The notes beneath the pieces were generated by a model, which saw nothing but the letters and a program-made list of their open reading frames with translations, ran no database searches and was not told the DNA's origin. From Comamonas terrae (GTDB lineage Bacteria; Pseudomonadota; Gammaproteobacteria; Burkholderiales; Burkholderiaceae_C): a stretch of 64,000 bases of DNA. A program made the translations under genes and the position numbers. Below are positions 51,322-59,676 of this stretch, in pieces; the first letter of the stretch is position 1; every line of letters begins with the position of its first letter. The DNA is taken from positions 558,001 through 622,000 of the forward strand of contig NZ_BCNT01000001.1 of the NCBI RefSeq assembly GCF_001544075.1. The letters are read 5' to 3'.

Positions 51322-52824
51322 ATGGCCGGCACCACAGCTTTCGACTGGCAGGCTTTCGAGCAGACCCTGTTCGATGCCTGGTGGCAGGACGCGCAGGGCT
51401 TTCTCGCGGCCCATCCCGCCGAACGCATTTACGCATTCGCGCTCGGCGGGCTGTACCGCGAGGAAGACGGGCCCATCTACCTGCCCTGCCTTGCCGCGAA
51501 TTCCGAGGCCGCCTATGCCGAGGACTTCGGCGGCGACGCGGATGGCGAACCGGACAGCCTCGGCCATGTGCGCTTCCATCCGGCCGACTGGCGCTGGCCC
51601 GAGCTCGGCTCCGACGCCACCTCGGCCAGGCTCCGGCAGGCCGAGGTGGCGCTGAACGCCGAAGCAACCTCCGGCACCGTGGCGCACTGGCGTGCGACCG
51701 AGGCGCGCCTGCTCGGCGTGCTGGTGCGCGTGTGCAGGTCGCTCGCCCAGGCGCTCCGAAGCTCCCGCTGGCAAGACCGGCTCACCGAGGACTTCATCTG
51801 CTGGCTCTCCACCCCGGATGACGGTGAAGAAGCGGACCTCGCGCGCCAATGCCTTGGCGACGAGGTTTTCGCGCGCATCTTCAGCGGCAATGCCCAGCAG
51901 GACGAGGAGCGGCGGCGCATTGCCGCATTGCCGCTGGATGACCGGATCCGCTACCACATCGCCTGCCTGCAGGGCATTCCCGATGCATCGCTGGGCCTGG
52001 ACCGCGCGCACGCGCAGTCGCAGCGCGAGGCAGCGCAGACCGCGCTCTGGCACATCGGCGGCCTGCGGGTGGCCCATGCGCTGCTGCCGCTGCTGGACAA
52101 GCCCATGCAGCAATGGCAGGCGGCCTTCATGCTCGCGCGGCTGGGCGTTGCCGATGGGCAGGTGATTGCGGCGCTGCGCATGCATGTGCTCCAGCCCGCC
52201 GGGAAACGCGAGCACGAGAGCGGCCGCGACTGGTGCGCAGCCGCCCTGGGCGCACTCGGCGACAGCGACTGGCTGCTGCAACAGCTGGACGCCGATCGCG
52301 CGGCCTTGCCTGTCCAGCGCATTGCCCACGGCATCGCCCACCCATACCGTGCCTGGAACAGCCGTGAAGACACGGCCCCCATTGCGCTGGACTACGCGCC
52401 GCTCGAAGCGGCCCTGGCCCATCGCACCCAGGCGGCGTCCATGCTGCAGGCGCTTGCCAGCGAGCTGGCGCCCGGGTCGGGCTACTGCACGCTGCGCGCG
52501 GGCGACGTGGCCGAGGCCGTGCGCGGCCTGCAATCGCCCCATGCGCTGGTGCGCATGCACGCCGCCGCCATCGTGGGCGAGCGTGCGCTCGGCGACGCCG
52601 CGGCGCAACAGCTGCTGCCTGCGCTGGCCCATGCCATCGCGCACGAGGCCGAGCTGTCCGTTCGCCGCCTTGCCATGATTTCGCTGCGGGACTGGAGACA
52701 TGAATGCGCGCCCTGGCGCGCCAGCATCGCGCAGGCGGCAGAGCGCGATGCCAGCGAGGAGATCCGCGGCATTGCCCGCGAGCTGCTGCGCCAGCTGCCC
52801 GAAAACAGGATGCCCGCACCATGA
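51322..52824 (+). CDS. DUF4303-like protein with HEAT-like repeats
   Basis: The start is ATG 51322 (500 aa), 15 bases after metY. Residues ~1-195 look like a DUF4303 domain (LFDAWWQDAQGFLAAHPAERIYAFALGG, YLPCLAANSEAAYAED), a family often found in immunity or SMI1-like settings. Residues ~210-490 are helical repeats of HEAT type (ARLGVADGQVIAALRMHVL, MISLRDWRHECAPWR). Its stop overlaps the next gene's ATG by four bases. I see no catalytic motif. An immunity or scaffold role is inference. The DUF4303 call is moderate. Confidence 0.75.
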   Translation: MAGTTAFDWQAFEQTLFDAWWQDAQGFLAAHPAERIYAFALGGLYREEDGPIYLPCLAANSEAAYAEDFGGDADGEPDSLGHVRFHPADWRWPELGSDATSARLRQAEVALNAEATSGTVAHWRATEARLLGVLVRVCRSLAQALRSSRWQDRLTEDFICWLSTPDDGEEADLARQCLGDEVFARIFSGNAQQDEERRRIAALPLDDRIRYHIACLQGIPDASLGLDRAHAQSQREAAQTALWHIGGLRVAHALLPLLDKPMQQWQAAFMLARLGVADGQVIAALRMHVLQPAGKREHESGRDWCAAALGALGDSDWLLQQLDADRAALPVQRIAHGIAHPYRAWNSREDTAPIALDYAPLEAALAHRTQAASMLQALASELAPGSGYCTLRAGDVAEAVRGLQSPHALVRMHAAAIVGERALGDAAAQQLLPALAHAIAHEAELSVRRLAMISLRDWRHECAPWRASIAQAAERDASEEIRGIARELLRQLPENRMPAP

Positions 52825-53300
52825 CCTTCGAGCCGATGACGATCCGCAGTTTCGAAACCGCCGACACGGAAGCCGTGGTCCGGCTCTGGAGCGCATGCGG
52901 ACTTACGCGCCCCTGGAACGATCCCTACAAGGACATCGAGCGCAAGCGCACCGTGCAGCCCGAGATGTTCCTCGTCGGCACCGGCGCGGAAGGCGCCATC
53001 ATCGCAAGCGCCATGTTCGGCTACGAGGGCCATCGCGGCTGGGTGAACTATCTGGCCGTGCATCCCGACCATGAACGCCGCGGCCATGCCCGCGCGCTCA
53101 TGCAGCGCGGCGAAGCCATGCTCGTCGAGCGCGGTTGCCCCAAGCTCAACCTCCAGGTGCGCAGCGGCAACGATGCCGTCATCGCTTTCTACCAGCGCCT
53201 CGGCTATGCGGACGACCACACGGTATCGCTGGGCAAGCGGCTGATTCCCGATCCGCCACGCCAGGCGCTGCCATCCACGCATTCCCCATCCATTCTTTAG
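52821..53300 (+). CDS. GNAT family acetyltransferase (YpeA-like)
   Basis: The protein has 159 aa. Its ATG overlaps the previous stop by four bases. GNAT motif A is VNYLAVHPDHERRGHARALM; motif B follows (NLQVRSGNDAVIAFYQRLGY). An extra ~20-residue tail follows the domain. The substrate is unknown. The coupling to the DUF4303-like gene suggests co-regulation. Confidence 0.93.
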   Translation: MTFEPMTIRSFETADTEAVVRLWSACGLTRPWNDPYKDIERKRTVQPEMFLVGTGAEGAIIASAMFGYEGHRGWVNYLAVHPDHERRGHARALMQRGEAMLVERGCPKLNLQVRSGNDAVIAFYQRLGYADDHTVSLGKRLIPDPPRQALPSTHSPSIL

Positions 53301-53311
53301 GAGACCCGCGC

Positions 53312-54121
53312 ATGCACATCGACGTCCATGGCGCCCAGATCTATGCCTATACCGGCGGCAAGTCTTTCGATGCCGCCAAGCCCACGGCCATCTTCATCCA
53401 CGGCGTGCTGTGCGACCACAGCGTCTGGGCGCTGCAAAGCCGCTACATGGCCAATCACGGCTGGAACGTGCTGGCCATCGACCTGCCCGGCCATTGCAGA
53501 AGCGGCGGCGAGGCGCCCAGGTCCGTCGAGGACGCGGCCGCCTTCATCGGCCGGCTGATGGATGCGGCAGGCCTGGAAAAAGCCGCGCTGATCGGCCACA
53601 GCTGGGGCAGCCTGATCGCGATGGAAGCCGCCGCGCGGCTCAGGCAGCGCATCAGCCACCTGGTGCTGGTGGGCACGGCCTTTCCGATGAAGGTCTCGCC
53701 CGCCCTGCTCGACTCGGCGCTGAACACGCCCGAAAAGGCCATTGCCATGGTCAACACCTTCTCGCGCGCCACGCTGTCGCCGCCTGGCGGCGCGGGCAGC
53801 TGGGTCTATGGCGCAGGCATGGCCCTGGGCCGGCGCGTGCTGGCCAGCAATGCCGACACCAATCTGCTGCATGCCGGCTTCGTGGCCTGCGACCGCTATG
53901 CGGGCGGCGAAGCCGCCATGGCCGGGATCACGGCGCCCGTGCTGTTCGTGCTGGGCGAGCAGGACCAGATGACCTCGCCCCGGGCCGCCAGGGGGCTGGT
54001 CGATGCAGCGCAGGCCGCGGGCAGGCAGGTCAAGGTGCAGATGATTCCCAACGGCCACAACCAGATGACGGAATCGCCCGACGAGACCCTGTTCGCGATT
54101 CGCGATTTCCTCGCGCGCTGA
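53312..54121 (+). CDS. Alpha/beta hydrolase
   Basis: The protein has 269 aa, starting at ATG 53312 with TAGGAGA upstream. Oxyanion region IFIHGVLCDHSVW, nucleophile elbow GHSWGS (Ser), acid Asp in VLGEQDQMT and catalytic His in GHNQM are all present. It is a soluble esterase-type enzyme with unknown substrate. It is in line with the acetyltransferase genes. Confidence 0.93.
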   Translation: MHIDVHGAQIYAYTGGKSFDAAKPTAIFIHGVLCDHSVWALQSRYMANHGWNVLAIDLPGHCRSGGEAPRSVEDAAAFIGRLMDAAGLEKAALIGHSWGSLIAMEAAARLRQRISHLVLVGTAFPMKVSPALLDSALNTPEKAIAMVNTFSRATLSPPGGAGSWVYGAGMALGRRVLASNADTNLLHAGFVACDRYAGGEAAMAGITAPVLFVLGEQDQMTSPRAARGLVDAAQAAGRQVKVQMIPNGHNQMTESPDETLFAIRDFLAR

Positions 54122-54138
54122 GGCCTTATGCTCGGCGC

Positions 54139-55017
54139 ATGACCGATGCTTTTCTGCCCTGCAGCCGACTGCCCCGAGCCTGTGCCGGCTGGAGCGCCAT
54201 CGCGCTGACCGGCCTCACGCCCCGGCGCAGGCTGGATCTTGCGGACAAGAGGGCGGACTGGAAAGAGGCGCTGGCGGCCCTTGGGCGCTTCGCGGCGAGC
54301 CCCGGCTATGCACGGCCCATGGACATGCGCGCTGACGCCGCACTGGACAATTACCACCAGTGGCAGGAAGCCGGGCAGCAGGCCTGCCGGCTGCTGATCT
54401 ACGGCCTGGACCTGGGGCTGGACGGCGCAGTGCTGCGCCCCATCTACCTGGAAACCGTGGCCTTGTGGAAGGATGCCGCCGCCGTGGCCGGCCATGCCCG
54501 CGCCAGTATGGCGCAATACGGGCAGGACGATGGCGTGGCCCCGCCGATTGCCACGATTGCCACGCGCGGCAGCGGCTATCCCTGTGCCGTCATCCTGCTG
54601 GCCCTGGCCTCGCTGCTCGATGCCCAGGACGAGGTGCCGGCCATCGTGGAGCAAGTGCTGGCCTTCGATACCGACCGGCTGCTCGACTATCTGAGCGCCG
54701 GCGCCATCGAGCTGCACGCCGTCAACGAGACACTGTTCCACAAGCGTCCCTACGGCGCACTGCTGCCGTTCTTCGAGCAGCTCGATGCCGCCCTGCCCGG
54801 CCCGCTGGTTCCCTACCTGAAGGCCCAGTACGAAGAGTTCCACCGACTCTCGCCCAGGCAGCAGAAAAAAGGCGGGCCCTGGCTGGGCACCTATTACTGG
54901 GCACTGGAGGTCGCCGCGCTGTCCGTGCTGTACGGCTGGGACGATACGGCGCTGCGCGCCTCGCCTTGCTATCCGGCCGACCTGGTGGACTTTGCCCGGG
55001 TGCGTGCCACCGCCTGA
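54139..55017 (+). CDS. PoNi-type immunity protein (DUF1911)
   Basis: The protein has 292 aa, start at ATG 54139, 17 bases after the hydrolase stop. The N-terminal part is helical, and the C-terminal domain shows YYWALEVAALSVLYGWDDTALRASPCYPADLVDFAR (in part: ALEVAALSVLYGWDD and YPADLVDFAR), matching the DUF1911 domain of proteins that neutralise PoNe DNase toxins. No PoNe toxin, T6SS or contact-dependent gene is next to it in this window. It therefore looks like an orphan immunity gene, which can protect against toxins of other strains. Confidence 0.82.
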   Translation: MTDAFLPCSRLPRACAGWSAIALTGLTPRRRLDLADKRADWKEALAALGRFAASPGYARPMDMRADAALDNYHQWQEAGQQACRLLIYGLDLGLDGAVLRPIYLETVALWKDAAAVAGHARASMAQYGQDDGVAPPIATIATRGSGYPCAVILLALASLLDAQDEVPAIVEQVLAFDTDRLLDYLSAGAIELHAVNETLFHKRPYGALLPFFEQLDAALPGPLVPYLKAQYEEFHRLSPRQQKKGGPWLGTYYWALEVAALSVLYGWDDTALRASPCYPADLVDFARVRATA

Positions 55018-55037
55018 AACAACCAAGGAAACTCTGG

Positions 55038-55586
55038 ATGCCTTCTTCCACGACGAACAACGAAATACGCCTGATCGACTGCAACGAGGCCGAACACGCC
55101 GCACCCATCCTCGACATCCTGAACGAAGCCATCGTCAACTCGACGGCGCTGTACGACTACGTGCCCCGACCTCCGCAAGCCATGCAGGCCTGGTTCGCCA
55201 CCAAGCGCGCGGGCGGCTTTCCCGTGGTGGGCGCCGTCGATGCCTCGGGCACGCTGCTGGGCTTTGCCAGCTGGGGCGCATTCCGCGCCTTTCCGGCCTA
55301 CAAGTACACGGTGGAGCACAGCGTCTATGTGCACCACACGCAACGCGGGCGCGGCCTGGGCAAGCTGCTGATGCAGGAGCTGATACGCCGCGCGCGCCAG
55401 GCCCAGGTCCATGTACTGGTGGCCTGCATCGATGCCTCCAACGGCGCCAGCATCGACCTGCACCAGCGGCTGGGCTTCACCCATTCGGGCACTTTTCCCC
55501 AGGCCGGCTTCAAGTTCGGGCGCTGGCTGGACGTGGCCTTCTACCAGCTCACGCTGGAGACGCCGCTGCACCCCGTGGACGGCTGA
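55038..55586 (+). CDS. Phosphinothricin N-acetyltransferase-like GNAT
   Basis: The protein has 182 aa, start ATG 55038 with AAGGAA upstream. PAT-type motifs are ILNEAIVNSTALYDYVPR, GFASWGAFRAFPAYKYTVEHSVYVH (in part) and QRGRGLGKLLMQELI, followed by IDASNGASIDLHQRLGF. The family acetylates phosphinothricin or methionine sulfone-like amino groups. It is the last gene of the rightward cluster. Confidence 0.94.
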   Translation: MPSSTTNNEIRLIDCNEAEHAAPILDILNEAIVNSTALYDYVPRPPQAMQAWFATKRAGGFPVVGAVDASGTLLGFASWGAFRAFPAYKYTVEHSVYVHHTQRGRGLGKLLMQELIRRARQAQVHVLVACIDASNGASIDLHQRLGFTHSGTFPQAGFKFGRWLDVAFYQLTLETPLHPVDG

Positions 55587-55646
55587 ACGCCCGGGGCATT
55601 GCTGCCAGCAGGCCCATGCGCCGGAGCGGCGCAGGCCGTCCGGGCC

Positions 55647-56450
55647 TCAAAGCGCGGCCAGAAAGCGCGCGATGCGTTCCGTGATGCGCCCGGGCAGTTC
55701 GCGGTGCGGCACATGGCCGCCGCCGGCGATGATCTCGGTCTCCACCGGCCCCGCCGCCCACTGCCGGATGTTCTCGGGATGCACCAGCGAGCCGAATTCG
55801 TCGCGCTCGCCATGGATGGCCAGCACCGGGCAATGCACGCGGGCCAGAGCCTGGTCCAGGCGGTAACCCGCAAACTCGGGCGAGAGCCAGCTGTCCACCC
55901 AGGCCGACAGCACCCAGGCCGCCTTGTCGCCGTGGTAGCGGGCCAGGCGCTGCAGCTGGCCCGGCTGGGCAAAATCGTCGCGCGCCGCGCGGATGCCCTG
56001 CAGCGTGCGGTCCTCCACAAAGGTCTGGGCCGATTCGGTGACCAGGGCCTGGCACTGCGCCCCATAGGCAGCGGCCACCATGGCGGCCATGCCGCCGCCC
56101 ACGCTGTGGCCCAGCGCGACAAAGGCATCGAGCCCCAGCGCCCGGTGCACCGGGGTGAAGCCGGCCTGCACCTCCTGCGCCACGAAGTCGGCGGCCAGCC
56201 GGCCGGGGTGGGGATCCGACCAGCCAAAGCCCAGCCGGTCATAGGCGATCACGTCGCGCCCCGTGGCGGCGGCCAGTTGCTCGGGGAACTCGCGCCACAG
56301 CGCCACGCTGCCCAGCGAATCATGCAGCAGCACGACGGGCGCGCGGCCGCCTGCGCCATCCGCATGCCAGCGCCTGGCATACAGGCGGCCGGCGGGCGTG
56401 GGCACGAGGGCTTCGCTGGTGGCACAAGAAGGGATGGCGGACGGATTCAT
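55647..56450 (-). CDS. Alpha/beta hydrolase
   Basis: The start is ATG 56450 (267 aa) with GAGG upstream; the longer frame has no support. HG-region VVLLHDSLGSVALWREFP, nucleophile GHSVGGGMA, Asp in IHGERDEFG, and His in GGGHVPHRELPG are visible. It is related to haloalkane/ester hydrolases; the substrate is unknown. It converges on the PAT-type acetyltransferase gene. Confidence 0.9.
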   Translation of the reverse strand: MNPSAIPSCATSEALVPTPAGRLYARRWHADGAGGRAPVVLLHDSLGSVALWREFPEQLAAATGRDVIAYDRLGFGWSDPHPGRLAADFVAQEVQAGFTPVHRALGLDAFVALGHSVGGGMAAMVAAAYGAQCQALVTESAQTFVEDRTLQGIRAARDDFAQPGQLQRLARYHGDKAAWVLSAWVDSWLSPEFAGYRLDQALARVHCPVLAIHGERDEFGSLVHPENIRQWAAGPVETEIIAGGGHVPHRELPGRITERIARFLAAL

Positions 56451-56786
56451 GGTGGACGAACCTCGGGCATGAAAGGCGGGCGGGCTGGCTGCGTCGCCCT
56501 GCATGGGACAAGCCTAAAGGCTGCAGGCCGCCTGCGGCTGCCGCCATGGCGACGCTGGCAGCATTTGCCGCGCCGCCGTCCCATTTTGCGCAAGGCCGCC
56601 AGCCCTTCCCTGTCTTGAGTCTTGGCGGTTTCCCGCTGGCCGGCGGCAGCTGCAGGGCGTATAAAAGCCATGGGCGTGCCCTTGCCGCGCGCCCTGCATG
56701 CATCCGGGCCGGCACGCCCGCTCCCGCGATGCGCCGGCGGCAATTCCAAAACACTCCAGGCCGCGCCATCTTGCAAAGGATTTGCC

Positions 56787-57143
56787 ATGTCCCGCACCTC
56801 CGACCCTGGAGTCCCTGGCGCTGCCACTCCGGTGGACCCGCGCCAGTTCAAGAGCTTTGCCGAGTTCTACCCCTTCTATCTGCGCGAGCACAGCAATGCC
56901 ATGTGCCGGCGCTTGCATTTCGTCGGCACCTCGCTGTCGCTGCTGTTCCTGATCGGCTTGGTGGTGACCGGCCACCTCTGGTATCTGATCGCCGGCCTGG
57001 CCTGCGGCTACGGTTTTGCCTGGGTCGGCCATTTCGCTTTCGAGAAGAACCGGCCGGCCAGCTTCAAGCGCCCGCTCTACAGCTTCATCGGCGACTGGAT
57101 GATGTGGCGCGACATTCTGCTGGGCCGCATCTCTCTGCACTGA
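56787..57143 (+). CDS. DUF962 / Mpo1-like membrane protein
   Basis: The protein has 118 aa, starting at ATG 56787 with AAAGGA upstream. FYPFYLREHSNAMCRRLHFVGT and FAWVGHFAFEKNRPA are the family's conserved ends, with His residues that could bind metal. Two membrane stretches (LSLLFLIGLVVTG, LIAGLACGYGFA) lie between them. The yeast homologue Mpo1 is an Fe-dependent dioxygenase acting on 2-hydroxy fatty acids; applying that here is inference. The gene is alone between two minus-strand genes. Confidence 0.92.
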   Translation: MSRTSDPGVPGAATPVDPRQFKSFAEFYPFYLREHSNAMCRRLHFVGTSLSLLFLIGLVVTGHLWYLIAGLACGYGFAWVGHFAFEKNRPASFKRPLYSFIGDWMMWRDILLGRISLH

Positions 57144-57154
57144 TTCCTTATCGA

Positions 57155-57214
57155 TTTTCGTAGCGGGCAGCGCTTGCCATGGTCCGATTTCAGGCGATAA
57201 ACCGCCTGAAAACC
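57155..57214. repeat. Dispersed repeat copy (degenerate)
   Basis: GTAGCGGGCAGCGCTTG, then CCGATTTCAGGCGATAA. It resembles the 49271 copy in the CCGATTT segment and the leading GTAGC/GCGCTTG core. It lies just past the stop of the YihY gene. Confidence 0.4.
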
Positions 57215-57251
57215 TTGCTCCACATGCGCAAGCCGCTATGCGTCCAGGAGC

Positions 57252-58973
57252 TCAAAGCAAGTCCGCCAGCGTCATCTGCGAAAGCTGGGCCCGCTGCCAC
57301 AGCGGCGCCACGGCGTCCGACGGCGCCAGCAGCAGGGCCTGCACCAGCGGCGCCACAGAGGTGGCGCGCGGATCGACCAGCAGCACATAGCGCGGCTCGG
57401 TGCTCTCCAGCGATGCCTGGGCGCCCGGCGGCTGCACGGCGCCCACCCAGTCCAGCTGCGCCAGCGCCTCCAGCACGGGCAGGATCTGCGCGGGCTCCAT
57501 GCGCAGGCGGCGCGCCAGCTGCCACAGGTACAGGCCCTTGTGCGGCAGCTCGCGCTCCCGGGCCAGGCATTGCAGGATTTCCACGGCCAGCTCGAACTGC
57601 CAGCCCTGGTGGCCGCCGAGCCGCTCCACACCGGCCAGCACCGTGGGCAGATAGGCGGTGACCAGCGCGCCGAGCAGCACGATGCACCAGGCCACGTACA
57701 TCCAGATCAGCAAAATGGGCAAGGTGGCAAAGGCGCCGTAGATCACCGAATACGTGGGTACCGAGGTCAGGTAGACGCCAAGGACCTTCTTGGCCAGCTC
57801 CATGCAGACCGAGACGAAGATGCCGCCCACCCAGGCATGGCGCCAGCGCACCGGCGTGTTGGGCACGTAGTGGTACAGGCCGGCCATGCCCGCGGCCAGC
57901 ACCATGAACTCGATGGAGTCGAACACGAAGCGCAGGCTCTCGGGCAGGGCATTGACCAATCCCCTGGATGCCGACATCACATACGACGACAGCACCAGGC
58001 TCAGCCCCAGCACCAGCGGCCCCAGCGTGATCGCGGCCCAGTAGATCAGCACGCGCTGGCCCAGCGGCCGCAGCTGGCGCACGCGCCAGATGTTGTTGAG
58101 CGTGCGGTCTATGGTCAGTATCAGCGCCACGGCCGTGACCATCAGGATCGAAAAGCCCACCAGCCCCAGCCGGCTGGCCTTGGAGGCGAACTGCGTGAGG
58201 TAGCCCAGCACCTGGCGCGCGATGGTCTCGGGGATCAGGCTGTCCACCAGCCAGCGCTCCAGCACCTGCTGCACCTTGCCGAAAATCGGAAACGCCGTGA
58301 ACAGGGCCAGCGCCACCGTGAAGAACGGCACCAGCGCCAGCAGCGTGGTGAAGGTCAGGCTGCTGGCCGTCACGCCCAACCGGTCCTCGCGGAAACGCGC
58401 GCTCAGCACATGCCAGGTATTGGCCCACGGAAAGGTGCGCAGGCGCTGGTGGATGCGCCGGCCGCGGCGGTGCACATAGGCCTTGATCTCCTCGGCGGAC
58501 ACCGGCTTCAGCGCAATGCGCGGCAGCAGGCGGGGCACCATCTGCGCATAGCGCTGCCTGGCGGGGCGCGTGAAGCGCCCGATTCTTTCCTGCAGGGGCT
58601 CCGCTGCCGGTCCCGGTGTTGCCTGCTGGGCCTGCCGTGCCGGCTCCTGCGGTTGCGGTGCCGCAGCCGCATAGGGTGAAGGGCTGGCAAAGGAGCCGGC
58701 AGCCGGCGCCTGTTCGGCCCCCAGCTGCAGCTCCTGCTGGGCAGAGGCGCCGGGCTCGGCCGCAGCCGCCGGCGCGGGGCGGGCCGCAACGGCCGTGCGG
58801 GCGGCCTGCAGCCAGCCCGGCGTGGCGCCTTCGGCTGCCGGCGGGACTGCGGGAAGCGCCGACGGGTCGAGGCTGGGCTCGCGGCCCGGGCCGCCCGGCG
58901 GGTCCTGTTCGGCGCGCCGCTCCGGCTCGCCCTGCAACGCGGCCCAGAAGCCGGGGTTCTTGGACTTTTTCAT
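57252..58973 (-). CDS. YihY/UPF0761 (RNase BN-like) membrane protein with long N-terminal extension
   Basis: The start is MKKSKNPGFW (58973, 573 aa); the upstream open frame crosses a repeat. The first ~145 residues are Pro/Ala/Gln-rich and disordered-looking (PAPAAAAEPGASAQQELQLG). Residues ~190-460 hold about six membrane segments of the YihY family, with ASSLTFTTLLALVPFFTVAL as the signature. A C-terminal helix-turn-helix-like cytoplasmic part follows (LYLWQLARRLRMEPAQILPVLEAL). The name RNase BN was a historical misassignment; the role of YihY is unknown. Confidence 0.9.
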   Translation of the reverse strand: MKKSKNPGFWAALQGEPERRAEQDPPGGPGREPSLDPSALPAVPPAAEGATPGWLQAARTAVAARPAPAAAAEPGASAQQELQLGAEQAPAAGSFASPSPYAAAAPQPQEPARQAQQATPGPAAEPLQERIGRFTRPARQRYAQMVPRLLPRIALKPVSAEEIKAYVHRRGRRIHQRLRTFPWANTWHVLSARFREDRLGVTASSLTFTTLLALVPFFTVALALFTAFPIFGKVQQVLERWLVDSLIPETIARQVLGYLTQFASKASRLGLVGFSILMVTAVALILTIDRTLNNIWRVRQLRPLGQRVLIYWAAITLGPLVLGLSLVLSSYVMSASRGLVNALPESLRFVFDSIEFMVLAAGMAGLYHYVPNTPVRWRHAWVGGIFVSVCMELAKKVLGVYLTSVPTYSVIYGAFATLPILLIWMYVAWCIVLLGALVTAYLPTVLAGVERLGGHQGWQFELAVEILQCLARERELPHKGLYLWQLARRLRMEPAQILPVLEALAQLDWVGAVQPPGAQASLESTEPRYVLLVDPRATSVAPLVQALLLAPSDAVAPLWQRAQLSQMTLADLL

Positions 58974-58998
58974 CGCCGGGCCGCCCCTGGATGACAAG

Positions 58999-59047
58999 CG
59001 CCCCTCTTGGGGGCAGCGACCACACGGAGTGAGGGAGCGTGGGGGCC
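58999..59047. repeat. GC-rich repeat-like element
   Basis: CCCCTCTTGGGGGCAGCG, then GGAGTGAGGGAGCGTGGGGGC. It has internal symmetry and is of a type I associate with intergenic repeats in Comamonadaceae. Only one copy is in this window, so repeat status rests on memory. Confidence 0.35.
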
Positions 59048-59181
59048 ATTCATGCGCGCACCTCGGCCGCCCATTCAACGGGCACGGCGCTGCGCACGCC
59101 CTTTTCGAGCGGCGCCGCAAGGCCGATACGAACAACTACAGATACAAGAGTCACTGCCATGGCCGATATGATGCCATCGCT

Positions 59182-59631
59182 ATGACCGACGCCATTTCCC
59201 CGCCCCCGCCTGCCGCCCCCGCAGACTCCCCGCAGCAGGCGCCCGCCACGCCCGGCGCCGATGTCGCCGCAACGCGCTGGCTGGCCGCGGGCAGCCTGTT
59301 TGCGCTGATCGTGCTGTGCGTGGCCTGGGAGCTGTGGCTGGCGCCCATGCGCCCCGGCGGCAGCTGGCTGTTCCTCAAGGCGCTGCCGCTGGCCTTTGCG
59401 CTCGCGGGCCTGCTCAAGCGCCGCATGTATACCTACCGCTGGGTCAGCCTGCTGGTGTGGCTGTATTTCACCGAAGGCGTGGTGCGCGCCTGGAGCGATG
59501 CCGCGCCCAGCCGCTGGCTGGCCCTGGCCGAAGTGGCGTTGTGCCTGCTGCTGTTCGCGGCCTGCGCGGCCCATGTGCGCTGGCGCCAGCGCGCGGCGCG
59601 CCGGACATCGGCCCAGACCGCACAAGACTGA
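59182..59631 (+). CDS. DUF2069 membrane protein
   Basis: The protein has 149 aa, from ATG 59182. The N-terminal ~30 residues are Pro/Ala-rich. Four membrane segments follow (LAAGSLFALIVLCVAWELWL, LPLAFALAGLLKRR, WVSLLVWLYFTEGVVRAWS, LALAEVALCLLLFAACAAH). This is the DUF2069 pattern (YTYRWVSLLVWLYFTEGV-like). Function is unknown. It is divergent from the YihY gene. Confidence 0.9.
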   Translation: MTDAISPPPPAAPADSPQQAPATPGADVAATRWLAAGSLFALIVLCVAWELWLAPMRPGGSWLFLKALPLAFALAGLLKRRMYTYRWVSLLVWLYFTEGVVRAWSDAAPSRWLALAEVALCLLLFAACAAHVRWRQRAARRTSAQTAQD

Positions 59632-59676
59632 ATTTTCCATCCACCAGCTCCGAAGAGCATTGAGAGAGTTGCAAGC

